Below, one piece after another: positions 20,345 through 29,201 of a stretch of DNA of 64,000 bases; the stretch's first letter is position 1; every line of letters begins with the position of its first letter. The notes under the pieces were generated by a model. It was not told the DNA's origin. It saw nothing but the letters and a program-made list of their open reading frames with translations, and ran no database searches. The translations under genes were made by a program, and so were the position numbers. Source of the stretch: Mycobacterium sp. IS-1590 (GTDB lineage: Bacteria; Actinomycetota; Actinomycetes; Mycobacteriales; Mycobacteriaceae); assembly GCF_001500025.1 (NCBI RefSeq), contig NZ_LQIW01000012.1:62001-126000 (forward strand). Reading direction: 5' to 3'.

Positions 20345-21565
20345 TTAGCGACTCAACACCGCGACGCACTCGACGTGATGTGTGAGGGGGAACGAGTCGA
20401 AGACCCGTAACTCCTCGACCGCGTACCCGTGCCCCCGATACAGGCCGACATCGCGTGCGAACGACGCTGCCTCGCAACCGATGTGGACGACACGCGGTAT
20501 CTCTGCGGCCGCCAGCAGGTCGATCACCTCGCGACCTGCCCCGGTCCGCGGCGGATCGAGCACCGCGACATCGGCCCGCTTCCGCTGGGCGGTGAGCGCG
20601 CGGCGCACCGAGTCGGTGACCACCGACACCCAACTCATATCCCCCAAGGCGGCCCGCGCGGCGCGAGATGCTCCCCGCGAGGTGTCCACCGTGACGACCT
20701 TCCCGGTCTCCCCGACCGCTTCGGCGAGCACGGCCGCGAACACCCCTGCCCCGCCGTACAGATCCCACGCCCTCATCCCGGGGCTCAGCTGCGCCCACCC
20801 GGCCACCAACTCGCTGTAGAGCCGCGCCGCGTCTCGGTGCGACTGCCAGAAGGCGGTCACGGGCACCCGCCACGTCCTCCCCGCGACCCGCTGAACGGCT
20901 TCATAGTCGCCCTCGATCACCTGGGTGGCGGCCCTGCCCCTGGGCCCCGATTTGGGTCCGGACTGCACGACGTGACGGGTGCCTTCGTCGTCGAGCGCAA
21001 CGTGCAGATGGGCCCCGGGCGGCCAGGTCCGATCGGCCAGCCCCTCGACCATGCCGTCGGGCAACTGCGCGCAGTTCAGGTCGGTGATCAGCTCGGCGCT
21101 GTGGAACCGGTGGAATCCGGGCCGCCCGTCGTCGGTGGTGTCGAGCCGCACCCGCGTCCGCCACCCCGTCGGGCCCACCTCACCGACGGGGTCGGCGGCG
21201 GCGTCGGCCTCGTCGCGCCAGTGGTACCCGCCCAACCGTGTCAACTGATTGGCGACGACGGCGCCCTTGAGCCTGCGGACCGCGGCGGGCTCGGCGAACG
21301 CCATGTCACAGCAGCCGGCGCCCTCCGCACCGGCGATCGGGCAGATCGATTCGACGCGGTCCGCGGACGGTTCGATGACCTCGACGGTGTCGGCGTGCAG
21401 GTACGTGCCGCGGTCGGCGACCACCCGGACCCTGACCCGCTCGCCGGGCAACGCGTAGCGGACGAACACGACCCGCCCGTCGTCGCGCGCCACACAGCTG
21501 CCGCCGTTGGCGGGCGGCCCTGCGGTCACCGTCAGTTCCGCGGGAACAGCCGCGACACCGGTCAC
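20345..21565 (-). CDS. Class I SAM-dependent RNA methyltransferase with TRAM domain (TrmA/RlmD-like)
   Basis: 406 residues. Probably methylates C5 of uridine in tRNA or rRNA. An N-terminal TRAM domain (residues 1-60, VRYALPGERVRVRVV) is followed by a cysteine-rich segment ICPIAGAEGAGCCDMAF that resembles the 4Fe-4S site of RlmD-type enzymes, the SAM motif WDLYGGAGVFAAVLAE, the LDPPRTGAGREV motif and the catalytic-cysteine segment VHIGCEAASFARD. The GTG start overlaps the stop of the upstream permease gene by 4 bp (GTGA); the pair is probably one operon. Confidence 0.92.
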   Translation of the reverse strand: MTGVAAVPAELTVTAGPPANGGSCVARDDGRVVFVRYALPGERVRVRVVADRGTYLHADTVEVIEPSADRVESICPIAGAEGAGCCDMAFAEPAAVRRLKGAVVANQLTRLGGYHWRDEADAAADPVGEVGPTGWRTRVRLDTTDDGRPGFHRFHSAELITDLNCAQLPDGMVEGLADRTWPPGAHLHVALDDEGTRHVVQSGPKSGPRGRAATQVIEGDYEAVQRVAGRTWRVPVTAFWQSHRDAARLYSELVAGWAQLSPGMRAWDLYGGAGVFAAVLAEAVGETGKVVTVDTSRGASRAARAALGDMSWVSVVTDSVRRALTAQRKRADVAVLDPPRTGAGREVIDLLAAAEIPRVVHIGCEAASFARDVGLYRGHGYAVEELRVFDSFPLTHHVECVAVLSR

Positions 21566-23556
21566 TCCAGGAATCCCCTGCGTGCGTCGCCGGGCGCCGA
21601 CTGTGGTTGAAGGGTCTTGAGCCGCTCCGAGGAACTCAATTGCCACGGCACCGATGTCACCATCACATTCGGCTCGAACAGCAGGCGGCCCTTGAGCCGC
21701 AACGCGCTCTGGTTGTGCAAGACCTGCTCCCACCAATGACCCACCACGTATTCGGGGATGAAGACCGTCACGACGGTCCGTGGCGACTCCTTGCTGATCC
21801 GCTTGACGTAGTCGAGCACCGGGCGGGTTATCTCCCGGTAGGGCGAGGCGATGACCTTCAGCGGGACGCTGATGTCGCTGTCCTCCCACTTGTGCACCAG
21901 CGCACGGGTCTCACCGTCGTCGACGCTGACCGTGATCGCCTCGAGGATGTCGGGTCTGGTGGCCCTGGCGTATGCCAGTGCGCGCATCGTGGGCAGGTGC
22001 AGTTTGGAGACAAGCACGATCGCGTGGTTGCGGCTGGGAAGCACCATGTCGGTGTCTGCGGCGGCTTGCTCCTCGAGTTCGCGCGTCACCGTGTCGTAGT
22101 GCTTGTGGATGAGCTTCATGATCACGAACAAGCTACTCATGGCGAGGATCGCGATCCACGCTCCAGCAACGAATTTCGTCACCACCACGATCAGCAGCAC
22201 TGTGGCGGTGCAGGCGCAGCCGATCGCGTTGATCACCCGCGATCTCTTCATCTTGCGCCGCACGATGGTGTCGGTCTCCGTGCGCAGCAGCCGCGTCCAG
22301 TGCCGCACCATTCCGACCTGGCTGAAGGTGAACGAGACGAACACCCCGACGATGTAGAGCTGGATCAGCGCGGTCACTTCGGCGCGGAACGCGACGACGA
22401 ACGCGATCGCGGCGAAGGCCAGGAAAAGGATGCCGTTGGAGAACGCGAGCCGGTCTCCGCGGGTGTGCAATTGCCTTGGCAGGTAACGATCCTGCGCGAG
22501 GATCGACCCGAGCACCGGGAAGCCGTTGAACGCGGTGTTGGCGGCCAGCAACAGGATCAGCGCCGTGACGCCAGCGATGAGGAAGAGCCCCGCGGTGAAG
22601 TCGTGGAACACCGCCTCGGCCAGTTGCGCGATCAGCGTCTTCTGGTGGTAGTCCGGCGGGGCGCCGACGAGTTGTTCGTGCGGTCGCTCCGCGATCTGCA
22701 CGCCGGTTTCCTTCGCCAGCATGATGATGCCCATGAACAGGGTGACGGCGAACAGGCCGAGCAGCGCCAGCGTCGTTGCGGCGTTGCGCGACTTCGGTTT
22801 GCGGAACGCCGGCACCCCGTTGCTGATCGCCTCCACACCCGTCAACGCCGCGCTACCCGACGAGAACGCTCGTGCGACAAGAAAAACGAGCGCGAAACCG
22901 AGGATTTCGCCGTGTTCCGAATGCATCTCGAATCCCGCGGATTCGGCCTGTAATGGTTCGCCGAGCACATAGATCTGGAAGAAGCCCCAGCCGAGCATCG
23001 CGAACATCCCGACCATGAACGCATACGTCGGGATCGCGAAGGCAGTTCCGGATTCCCGGACGCCGCGCAGGTTTATCGCCGCCAGCAGCAGGATCGCGAT
23101 CACGGCGAACAGCACCTTGTGATGGTTGACAAACGGCACCGCCGAGCCGATGTTCGACATCGCCGAAGACATCGACACCGCGACCGTGAGCACGTAGTCG
23201 ACCAGCAGCGCGCTCGCAACGGTCAGGCCGGCCGTCGGCCCGAGGTTGGTGGTGACGACCTCGTAATCCCCGCCGCCGGAGGGGTAGGCGTGCACGTTCT
23301 GCCGGTAGCTGGCGATGACGATCACCATCACCACGGCCACGGCGAGCCCGATCCATGGCGTCATCGAGTACGCGGCCAGGCCGGCGACCGACAGCACCAG
23401 AAAGATTTCCTCGGGAGCGTAGGCCACCGACGACAGGGCATCGGAGGCGAAGACGGGAAGGGCTATCCGCTTCGGCAGCAGAGTGTGCGAAATCCTGTCG
23501 CTGCGAAACGGCCTGCCGAGGACCACCCGCCGCGCGAACCTGGATAGCTTGGACAC
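21562..23556 (-). CDS. APC-superfamily permease, KimA-like potassium transporter
   Basis: 664 residues with about 12 membrane helices over residues 30-460 and a ~200-residue cytoplasmic C terminus. Annotated as amino acid permease in most genomes, but it resembles Bacillus KimA (YdaO), a K+/H+ symporter: SDALSSVAYAPEEI, SYRQNVHAYPSGGGDYEV, LLVDYVLTVAVSMSSA, SSGSAALTGVEAISNGVPAF and RGDRLAFSNGI align well from memory. Two TrkA-type K+ channel regulators lie divergently next door. The GTG start at 23556 is preferred because TACTCT (23565-23570) lies 8 bases upstream; a TTG at 23583 is possible. Confidence 0.85.
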   Translation of the reverse strand: MSKLSRFARRVVLGRPFRSDRISHTLLPKRIALPVFASDALSSVAYAPEEIFLVLSVAGLAAYSMTPWIGLAVAVVMVIVIASYRQNVHAYPSGGGDYEVVTTNLGPTAGLTVASALLVDYVLTVAVSMSSAMSNIGSAVPFVNHHKVLFAVIAILLLAAINLRGVRESGTAFAIPTYAFMVGMFAMLGWGFFQIYVLGEPLQAESAGFEMHSEHGEILGFALVFLVARAFSSGSAALTGVEAISNGVPAFRKPKSRNAATTLALLGLFAVTLFMGIIMLAKETGVQIAERPHEQLVGAPPDYHQKTLIAQLAEAVFHDFTAGLFLIAGVTALILLLAANTAFNGFPVLGSILAQDRYLPRQLHTRGDRLAFSNGILFLAFAAIAFVVAFRAEVTALIQLYIVGVFVSFTFSQVGMVRHWTRLLRTETDTIVRRKMKRSRVINAIGCACTATVLLIVVVTKFVAGAWIAILAMSSLFVIMKLIHKHYDTVTRELEEQAAADTDMVLPSRNHAIVLVSKLHLPTMRALAYARATRPDILEAITVSVDDGETRALVHKWEDSDISVPLKVIASPYREITRPVLDYVKRISKESPRTVVTVFIPEYVVGHWWEQVLHNQSALRLKGRLLFEPNVMVTSVPWQLSSSERLKTLQPQSAPGDARRGFLE

Positions 23557-23641
23557 GAGTGCCAAGAGTAAGCCCAGCAGCAATTGCCCGTCGGAAAGCT
23601 GTAGCGTTCGACTGCACGGGTTCGACAGGAAGGACCGTGGA

Positions 23642-24313
23642 GTGCGAGTAGTGGTGATGGGCTGCGGCCGGGTCGGCGCGTCGCTCTCGGACAGCCTCTC
23701 CCGGATCGGTCACGACGTCGCGGTCATCGACCGCGACGGCACGGCATTCCACCGGCTCTCTCCGGAGTTCTCCGGCGAGCGGGTGCTCGGCATGGGCTTC
23801 GACCGCGACGTGCTGCTGCGAGCGGGCATCGAGGAAGCCGGGGCGTTCGCCGCGGTGTCCTCGGGTGACAACTCCAACATCATCTCGGCGCGGGTGGCCC
23901 GCGAAACCTTCGGTGTCGAGCGGGTGGTCGCCCGCATCTACGACGCCAAACGCGCGGCGGTCTACGAACGTTTGGGCATCCCGACGGTGGCCACCGTGCC
24001 GTGGACGACCGACCGTCTGCTCAACGTGCTCACCCGCGAGACCGAGACCACCAAGTGGCGCGACCCCACCGGCAACGTCGGCGTCACCGAACTGGCGCTG
24101 CACGAGGCGTGGGTCGGCCGCCGGATCACCGACCTCGAGACGGCCACCGGCGGCCGGGTGGCGTTCCTGATCCGGTTCGGCGCCGGGCTGCTGCCCGATG
24201 CGAAAACCGTCATCCAGGCCAGCGACCAGGTGTTCGTGGCCGCGATCGCCGGGCATATCGCCGAGGCGCTGGCCATCGCGGCCCTGCCGCCGAGCGAGGA
24301 TCTCGACGGATGA
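23642..24313 (+). CDS. ceoB: TrkA-type potassium uptake regulator CeoB
   Basis: 223 residues. Cytosolic KTN/RCK protein: Rossmann motif VVMGCGRVGASLSD, an acidic residue after strand 2 (VAVIDRDG) for NAD(H), followed by a TrkA_C-like domain (about 145-215). Gates a membrane potassium transporter. The GTG start is supported by AGGAAGGACC upstream and by the Rossmann motif beginning at residue 3. Its stop overlaps the ATG of ceoC (ATGA), so the two are co-translated. The KimA-like permease is transcribed divergently, 85 bp away. Confidence 0.93.
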   Translation: MRVVVMGCGRVGASLSDSLSRIGHDVAVIDRDGTAFHRLSPEFSGERVLGMGFDRDVLLRAGIEEAGAFAAVSSGDNSNIISARVARETFGVERVVARIYDAKRAAVYERLGIPTVATVPWTTDRLLNVLTRETETTKWRDPTGNVGVTELALHEAWVGRRITDLETATGGRVAFLIRFGAGLLPDAKTVIQASDQVFVAAIAGHIAEALAIAALPPSEDLDG

Positions 24314-24975
24314 AAGTCGCCATCGCCGGGGCCGGCGCCGTCGGCCGGTCCATTGCCCGCGAACTCGTCGACACCCACGAGGTGACGCTGCTGGAACGCA
24401 ATCCCGACCACATCGACGTCGATGCGATTCCGGCGGCGCAGTGGCGGCTGGGCGATGCATGTGAGCTGTCTCTGCTCGAATCCGTTCAGCTCGAGCAGTT
24501 CGACGTGGTGATCGCGGCGACCGGCGACGACAAGGTCAACGTCGTCGTCAGCCTCCTGGCCAAGACCGAGTTCGCGGTGCAGCGGGTGGTGGCCCGCGTC
24601 AACGACCCGCGCAACGAGTGGTTGTTCGACGAGAGCTGGGGAGTCGACGTGGCGGTGTCGACGCCGCGGATGCTGGCCTCGCTCGTGGAGGAGGCGGTCG
24701 CGGTCGGCGATCTGGTGCGGCTCATGGAGTTCCGCAAGGGACAGGCCAACCTCGTCGAGATCACGCTGCCCGACGACACCCCGTGGGGCGGCAAGCCGGT
24801 CAAGCGCCTCGAACTGCCCCGCGACTGCACGCTCGTGACGATCCTGCGTGGTCCGCGGGTGATCGTGCCCGAGTCGGACGAACCGCTCGAGGGTGGCGAC
24901 GAGTTGCTGTTCGTGGTCGTCGCCGAGGTGGAAGACCAGTTGCAGGACCTGTTGCTCCACCCGCAGCCGCGCTGA
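24310..24975 (+). CDS. ceoC: TrkA-type potassium uptake regulator CeoC
   Basis: 221 residues, paralogue of the preceding gene: MKVAIAGAGAVGRSIARELV is the NAD-binding motif and VTLLERNPD carries the acidic strand-2 residue; the TrkA_C domain ends with DELLFVVVAEVEDQL. Works as the partner of CeoB in potassium uptake. No TrkG/TrkH membrane subunit is present in the window, so the adjacent KimA-like permease is the most likely local partner (inference). Convergent with the DUF3159 gene, 2 bp apart. Confidence 0.93.
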   Translation: MKVAIAGAGAVGRSIARELVDTHEVTLLERNPDHIDVDAIPAAQWRLGDACELSLLESVQLEQFDVVIAATGDDKVNVVVSLLAKTEFAVQRVVARVNDPRNEWLFDESWGVDVAVSTPRMLASLVEEAVAVGDLVRLMEFRKGQANLVEITLPDDTPWGGKPVKRLELPRDCTLVTILRGPRVIVPESDEPLEGGDELLFVVVAEVEDQLQDLLLHPQPR

Positions 24976-24977
24976 CT

Positions 24978-25661
24978 TCAGCCCCCGGTCGGGGTGCTGA
25001 CGTCGTCGGAGGACTCGCGAGCGTTGATGGCTTTCTGCGCGGTGCGGATCGCCAGATAGGTCACCACGGCGGCGACCGCGGTCAACGGCCAGCCCATCGA
25101 GATTCGCGCGACGCCCAACCACCCCGTCTGGTCGGCGTCGTAGAGATGCCGTTGGACGATGAAACGCGAGGCGAAAACCGCCACCCAGAACAGGGTTGCG
25201 ACGTCGAAAGCCGTCACCGCCCTGCGCACCCGACGCCAGTCCCGGCCGTGTCCGTTGACCCAGCCCCAGACGTAACCGACGACCGGCCGGCGGATCACGA
25301 CTGACACGGTGAACACCGCCGCCCAGAACAGTGACGTCCAAATGCCAAGCAGGAAGTAGCCTTTCGACTCCCCCATCACGTAAGCGATCAATGCGCAGAT
25401 CCCCACGCCGAAGAAGCCGGAGATCGCGGGCTGCGCAGACTCCCGCCGGGCGAGCCGCCACGCGAGGATGATGCCGGCCACGCCGAGTGCGGCGACGATG
25501 GCGGGGATGAGCCCGACCGTCTGCGAGATCGGAACGAACGCCACGACAGGCAACGTCGAATAGATCAGGCCGCTGACCCCGCCCATCTGGTCGAGGACGG
25601 CGTTGGCCTTGGTCGACTGCTGGGTTCTCGGCTGCTCCGGTTCGGTTCCGGGCTCGCTCAC
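24978..25661 (-). CDS. DUF3159 family membrane protein
   Basis: 227 residues, about six membrane helices, function unknown. The N terminus is polar (QPRTQQSTKANAVLDQMGG); helices include VVAFVPISQTVGLIPAIVAA, ISGFFGVGICALIAYVMG and YFLLGIWTSLFWAAVFTVSV. The segment GYVWGWVNGHGRDWR is a family hallmark. The GTG start overlaps the stop of the OB-fold gene by 4 bp (GTGA), so it is the second gene of a two-gene operon, as for Rv2693c-Rv2694c (recalled). Confidence 0.9.
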   Translation of the reverse strand: MSEPGTEPEQPRTQQSTKANAVLDQMGGVSGLIYSTLPVVAFVPISQTVGLIPAIVAALGVAGIILAWRLARRESAQPAISGFFGVGICALIAYVMGESKGYFLLGIWTSLFWAAVFTVSVVIRRPVVGYVWGWVNGHGRDWRRVRRAVTAFDVATLFWVAVFASRFIVQRHLYDADQTGWLGVARISMGWPLTAVAAVVTYLAIRTAQKAINARESSDDVSTPTGG

Positions 25662-26029
25662 TTCTGAATCTCGTAGTGCGGGTTGTAGATGGCCTTGGCT
25701 CCGCTGTCGAGCTTGCCGACGCGACCGTGCACCTTGAGGGTGCGGCCGGACTCGATACCGGGGATGCGGCGCTGGCCGAGCCAGACCAGCATCACCGAGT
25801 CGGTGCCGTCGAACAGTTCGGCCTTCACGCCGCCGGCGCACGCTTTGCCGTTGCATTCGACGCTGCGCAAGGTGCCGATCATGGTGACTTCCTGGCCGCG
25901 TTGGCAGTCGATCGCCTTCTGGGCGCCGGTGGAGGCGGCTTCGTCGCTGAGCTCTTCGACGTCGAGTTGCTCCGGGTCTTCTGTCAACCGTCGCGTGAGC
26001 CGGCGCAGATACCCTTCGGCCGTTGCCAT
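25658..26029 (-). CDS. OB-fold nucleic-acid-binding domain protein
   Basis: 123 residues. A ~40-residue helical N terminus precedes a compact OB-fold: EVTMIGTLRSVEC, a CNGKACAGG loop with two cysteines, KAELFDGTDSVMLVWLGQR and TLKVHGRVG strands. Such actinobacterial proteins are annotated as OB-fold or DNA-binding, without known substrate. A GGAGAGG ribosome site precedes the ATG, and a TATAGG -10-like box lies about 20 bp upstream. Translationally coupled to the DUF3159 gene. Confidence 0.9.
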   Translation of the reverse strand: MATAEGYLRRLTRRLTEDPEQLDVEELSDEAASTGAQKAIDCQRGQEVTMIGTLRSVECNGKACAGGVKAELFDGTDSVMLVWLGQRRIPGIESGRTLKVHGRVGKLDSGAKAIYNPHYEIQK

Positions 26030-26164
26030 GGCCTCTCCTGACCTATACGCAGATGCACCTTGGACCTACCCAAGTAATCGCCACGTTAACCCTGTGAGTT
26101 ACGAGATGCCACGTGGGGTCACCTCGCCACGCCGGACGCATTTCGCCCAAGGCACGATCAGGTC

Positions 26165-26863
26165 ATGACGGTTACTCTCCGCGGCGTCACGACGGTCCTG
26201 CTACCGGGCACCGGATCCGACGACGACTTCGTCTACCGGGCGTTTTCCGCGGCGCTGCACGGCCAGGGTGCGACTCTGGTCACACCGGCGCCTCAACCGC
26301 ACCGGCTCGTGGCCGGTTACCGTGACGCACTCGACGACGCCGCGCGCGGCGGGCCCATCGCGGTGGGTGGCGTGTCGATCGGCGCCGCGGTCGCGACGGC
26401 GTGGGCGCTGGCCCATCCCAGCCGGACGGTGGCGGTGCTCGCGGCACTTCCGGCGTGGGCCGGCTCCCCGCAGCACGCACCCGCGGCGGCCGCGGCACGT
26501 CACTCCGCAGAACTGCTGCGCCGCGACGGGCTGGCGGCCACCAGCGCGGCGATGCGCGCGTCGAGCCCGCGGTGGTTGGGCGACGAGCTGACCCGGTCAT
26601 GGCTCGGGCAATGGCCGTCCCTGCCGGAGGCTATGGAGGAGGCGGCGAACTACGTCGCGCCCACCGGCGCCGAACTGGCGCGGTTGGCCGTCCCGCTGGG
26701 CGTGGCCGCCGCCTCCGACGATCCCGTGCATCCGATCGAAGTGGCCGCCGAGTGGGTGACGGCGGCACCGCGGGCGGCGTTGCGCACGGTCACGCTCGAT
26801 GAACTGGGCGCCGACCCGTCGTTGTTGGGAGCCGCGTGTGTGGCCGCCCTGCTGGAGGCCTGA
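26165..26863 (+). CDS. Alpha/beta hydrolase-fold protein
   Basis: 232 residues. VLLPGTGSDDDFVYRAF forms the first strand and oxyanion loop, GGVSIGAAVATAWAL the serine nucleophile elbow, and LGVAAASDDPVHPIEVA the strand carrying the expected acid and the histidine-containing loop. A lid is short, so a small esterase- or thioesterase-like enzyme is plausible, but no substrate can be named. Same place as Rv2695 in M. tuberculosis (recalled). Convergent with the DUF3710 gene; the 90-bp gap shows no clear terminator. Confidence 0.82.
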   Translation: MTVTLRGVTTVLLPGTGSDDDFVYRAFSAALHGQGATLVTPAPQPHRLVAGYRDALDDAARGGPIAVGGVSIGAAVATAWALAHPSRTVAVLAALPAWAGSPQHAPAAAAARHSAELLRRDGLAATSAAMRASSPRWLGDELTRSWLGQWPSLPEAMEEAANYVAPTGAELARLAVPLGVAAASDDPVHPIEVAAEWVTAAPRAALRTVTLDELGADPSLLGAACVAALLEA

Positions 26864-26953
26864 CGGTCGGCACGTCGAACGGCAGGGCCTTACTGGCTGG
26901 ATCGCAACAGCCACCTGGTGCGTGGGACCAACCCGTCAAGGCGGAGTCTCGTG

Positions 26954-27730
26954 TCAGCCGCCGGTGATCGTCCGCAGCTGCTGCATCGCCGACCCCTGGG
27001 CGCTGCGGCGCGCGACCGGTTCCTGCTGGCCGGGTGGCTGAGCCTGTTGCGCCTGCTGGGCGGCGGCCTGCTGGGCGGCGGCCTCGCGCAGTTGGTTCGC
27101 CATCGGCTCGGGTAACTCGACCGCTAGCGGGGTACGCACCGGCAACGGGGTGTCTCCGCGACGAACCACGGTGTCGGCCAGGGCTTCTCGCGCTTCGGCC
27201 GCGAGTGCGTCGATGTGTTCCTGCGGACCGTTGACCACGCAGCGGATCATCCACCGGTAACCGTCGACGCCGATGAACCGCACCACGCCGGGTTGTCCCT
27301 GCTGCGCTGCCTGGGCCTGCTGCGCGGAGGCCACGCCGACGACCTCGCGGCCCCATGGCCCGTCCTTGATCGACACCTGGGCGCCGTCCTTGCGCAGCGA
27401 GTCGGCGAGTTCTCCGGCGATCTCTCGCCACAGGCCGCTGCTCTTGGGAGCGGCGTAGGCGGCGACGGTGAAGCGGCCGTGCGGAGTGACGACCCATACC
27501 GCACTGGGCACCCCCTGCGGGGTGAGCTCGACCTGCACCTGGCCACCGGCCGGCAGTGGGATCAGGACCGAGCCCAGATCCAACCGGCCCGCGGCGGCCG
27601 TCTCGGCGTCGTCGAAGTCCTCGATGTCGAACGGGCCTTCGAGCTCGTCGTCGACGGCGCCACCCGTCTCCTGCCCGGCGACATCGTCGACGTCACCGAT
27701 CTGGTTGTCTTTGCGTTTACCGAATGCCAT
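26954..27730 (-). CDS. DUF3710 family protein
   Basis: 258 residues. An acidic N terminus (MAFGKRKDN, then DELEGPFDIEDFDDAE) precedes the conserved DUF3710 core RLDLGSVLIPLPAGGQVQVEL, and GVDGYRWMIRCVVNGP; the C terminus is glutamine/alanine-rich (about residues 215-240), probably disordered. Function unknown, consistently next to dut in actinobacteria. ATG overlaps the dut stop by one base (TGATG); a GTG one codon earlier overlaps it as GTGA, so coupling with dut holds either way. Confidence 0.9.
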   Translation of the reverse strand: MAFGKRKDNQIGDVDDVAGQETGGAVDDELEGPFDIEDFDDAETAAAGRLDLGSVLIPLPAGGQVQVELTPQGVPSAVWVVTPHGRFTVAAYAAPKSSGLWREIAGELADSLRKDGAQVSIKDGPWGREVVGVASAQQAQAAQQGQPGVVRFIGVDGYRWMIRCVVNGPQEHIDALAAEAREALADTVVRRGDTPLPVRTPLAVELPEPMANQLREAAAQQAAAQQAQQAQPPGQQEPVARRSAQGSAMQQLRTITGG

Positions 27731-28194
27731 CACAAACTCGCATGTCCGCCGGAGGAACCGTGGCCACCTTCGCCACGGGTGCTTTCACCGAGACCAGCCT
27801 CGTCGAAAGACGTGACCTCGACCAGTTCGGGCAGTTCGACCCGCTGGACCAGCAGCTGAGCGATGCGGTCCCCTCGGTTCACGACGATCGGCACCTTCGG
27901 ATCGAGGTTGATCAGCGAAACCTTGATCTCGCCCCGGTAGCCTGCGTCGATGGTGCCCGGACTGTTGACGATCGAAAGCCCCACGCGGGCAGCCAAACCC
28001 GAGCGGGGATGCACCAGCCCGACCATCCCGTGCGGGATCGCCACCGCGATGCCCGTGGGAACCAGCGCACGTTCACCGGGCGCCAGTTCGACGTCGAGCG
28101 CGCTGAACAGGTCGACGCCCGCATCGCCGTCATGGGCGCGGCTGGGCATCGGCAGATCAGGGTCGAGGCGAACGACCGCCAGAGAAGTGGGCAC
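27730..28194 (-). CDS. dut: Deoxyuridine 5'-triphosphate nucleotidohydrolase
   Basis: 154 residues, the same length as the M. tuberculosis enzyme. Trimeric enzyme hydrolysing dUTP to dUMP and pyrophosphate, keeping uracil out of DNA. Motif [10 protein letters not shown], motif [14 protein letters not shown], motif [16 protein letters not shown] with the catalytic aspartate, motif [13 protein letters not shown] and the C-terminal arm [16 protein letters not shown] (motif V) are all intact. The GTG start ([11 protein letters not shown]) is used; an in-frame upstream extension reaches into the promoter of the divergent DUF3093 gene. Confidence 0.97.
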   Translation of the reverse strand: MPTSLAVVRLDPDLPMPSRAHDGDAGVDLFSALDVELAPGERALVPTGIAVAIPHGMVGLVHPRSGLAARVGLSIVNSPGTIDAGYRGEIKVSLINLDPKVPIVVNRGDRIAQLLVQRVELPELVEVTSFDEAGLGESTRGEGGHGSSGGHASL

Positions 28195-28219
28195 GACGTC
28201 AGAGATTACTCTTGGCCGC

Positions 28220-28696
28220 GTGTCCGACACGCGCGCCACGACCCAAACCGTTCGCTACCGCGAGCGGCTATGGGTGCCGTGGTGGTGGTGGCCGCCGGGC
28301 CTGGGCCTCGCGGCGCTCATCGCGCTCGAGATCGATATGGGCATTCCCGGCATACCCGGATGGTTGCCGTACGCGCTGCTTCTGCCCGTCGCCGTCGTCG
28401 TCCTGCTGTGGCTGGGCCGCACGGAGGTGCGGGTCGTCGGCGGCCCAGCAGGCATCGAGCTGTGGGCAGGTCCCGCGCACCTGCCCGCCGACGTGATCAC
28501 CCGGTCGGCCGAGGTGCCACGCAGCGCCAAATCCGCTGCTCTGGGGCGTCAACTGGATCCGGCCGCCTACGTGGTTCATCGGGCATGGGTGGGCCCGATG
28601 GTTCTGGTGGTGCTCAACGATCCCGACGATCCGACGCCGTACTGGCTGGTCAGTTGCCGTCAGCCGGGGAAGGTGCTGGCGGCGCTCCGCAGTTGA
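28220..28696 (+). CDS. DUF3093 family membrane protein
   Basis: 158 residues. Two closely spaced membrane helices (about residues 20-38 and 47-66) after a tryptophan-rich [12 protein letters not shown] motif, then a soluble domain with [17 protein letters not shown] and [14 protein letters not shown]. Function unknown. The GTG is seven bases after TACTCT (28207-28212), consistent with a leaderless mRNA and with this start. Its stop codon lies inside the first copy of the 26-bp tandem repeat that follows. Confidence 0.9.
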   Translation: MSDTRATTQTVRYRERLWVPWWWWPPGLGLAALIALEIDMGIPGIPGWLPYALLLPVAVVVLLWLGRTEVRVVGGPAGIELWAGPAHLPADVITRSAEVPRSAKSAALGRQLDPAAYVVHRAWVGPMVLVVLNDPDDPTPYWLVSCRQPGKVLAALRS

Positions 28697-28801
28697 ACTG
28701 CGAATCAAGCTTGAGCAGTTGAACTGCGAATCAAGCTGGGCAGTTGAACTGCGAATCAAGCTTGAGCAGTTGAACTGCGAATCAAGCTTGAGCAGTTGAA
28801 C
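28690..28801. repeat. 26-bp tandem repeat, 4.3 copies, between convergent genes
   Basis: Copies at 28690-28715, 28716-28740 (25 bp, end changed from cttgag to ctggg), 28741-28766, 28767-28792 and a partial from 28793. Each unit holds two palindromes: CAGTTGAACTG (odd, centred on G) and TCAAGCTTGA (perfect 10 bp), joined by CGAA. Copies 1, 3 and 4 are identical in DNA, so the array is young or homogenised. It fills the space between the DUF3093 stop and the DUF4193 stop. There are no spacers, so it is not CRISPR; it looks like a VNTR/MIRU-type locus. Confidence 0.95.
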
Positions 28802-29104
28802 CTAGGCAGCGCAGTCCGAACAGATCATCATGCCGTTCTTCTCGCTGGCCAGACGGCTGCGGTGGTGCACAAGGAAGCAACTCGAGCAGGTGAACTCGTC
28901 GGCCTGCTTGGGGACCACCCGCACCGACAGCTCTTCACCGGACAGGTCGGCACCTGGCAATTCGAAGGACTCGGCGGACTCCGACTCGTCGACGTCGACG
29001 ACCGCTGACTGGGCCTCGTTACGCCGCGCCTTCAACTCTTCGAGCGAATCTTCCGAGACATCGTCGGTCTCGGTACGCCGTGGGGCGTCGTAATCGGTAG
29101 CCAT
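28802..29104 (-). CDS. DUF4193 family zinc-ribbon protein
   Basis: 100 residues, acidic in the middle (VVDVDESESAESFELPG), ending in a zinc-ribbon-like motif: FTCSSCFLVHHRSRL and MMICSDCA supply four cysteines in two CxxC pairs. Function unknown; strongly conserved in actinobacteria. A GGAGGGG ribosome site precedes the ATG. It shares its upstream region, including a perfect CRP-type palindrome, with the divergent cei gene. Corresponds to Rv2699c (recalled). Confidence 0.92.
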   Translation of the reverse strand: MATDYDAPRRTETDDVSEDSLEELKARRNEAQSAVVDVDESESAESFELPGADLSGEELSVRVVPKQADEFTCSSCFLVHHRSRLASEKNGMMICSDCAA

Positions 29105-29201
29105 TGCGGTCCCCTCCGAATAATCCTTGTGCAGCAGAGCTTTGTACCAGCGTCGAACGCATCCGCCAAACGATTCGTGCCCGTATGAGTACCCGATGCA
29201 C

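Noticed and set aside
28690..28801. CRISPR array
   Set aside because: Repeat units are directly adjacent with no spacers and no cas genes are nearby.
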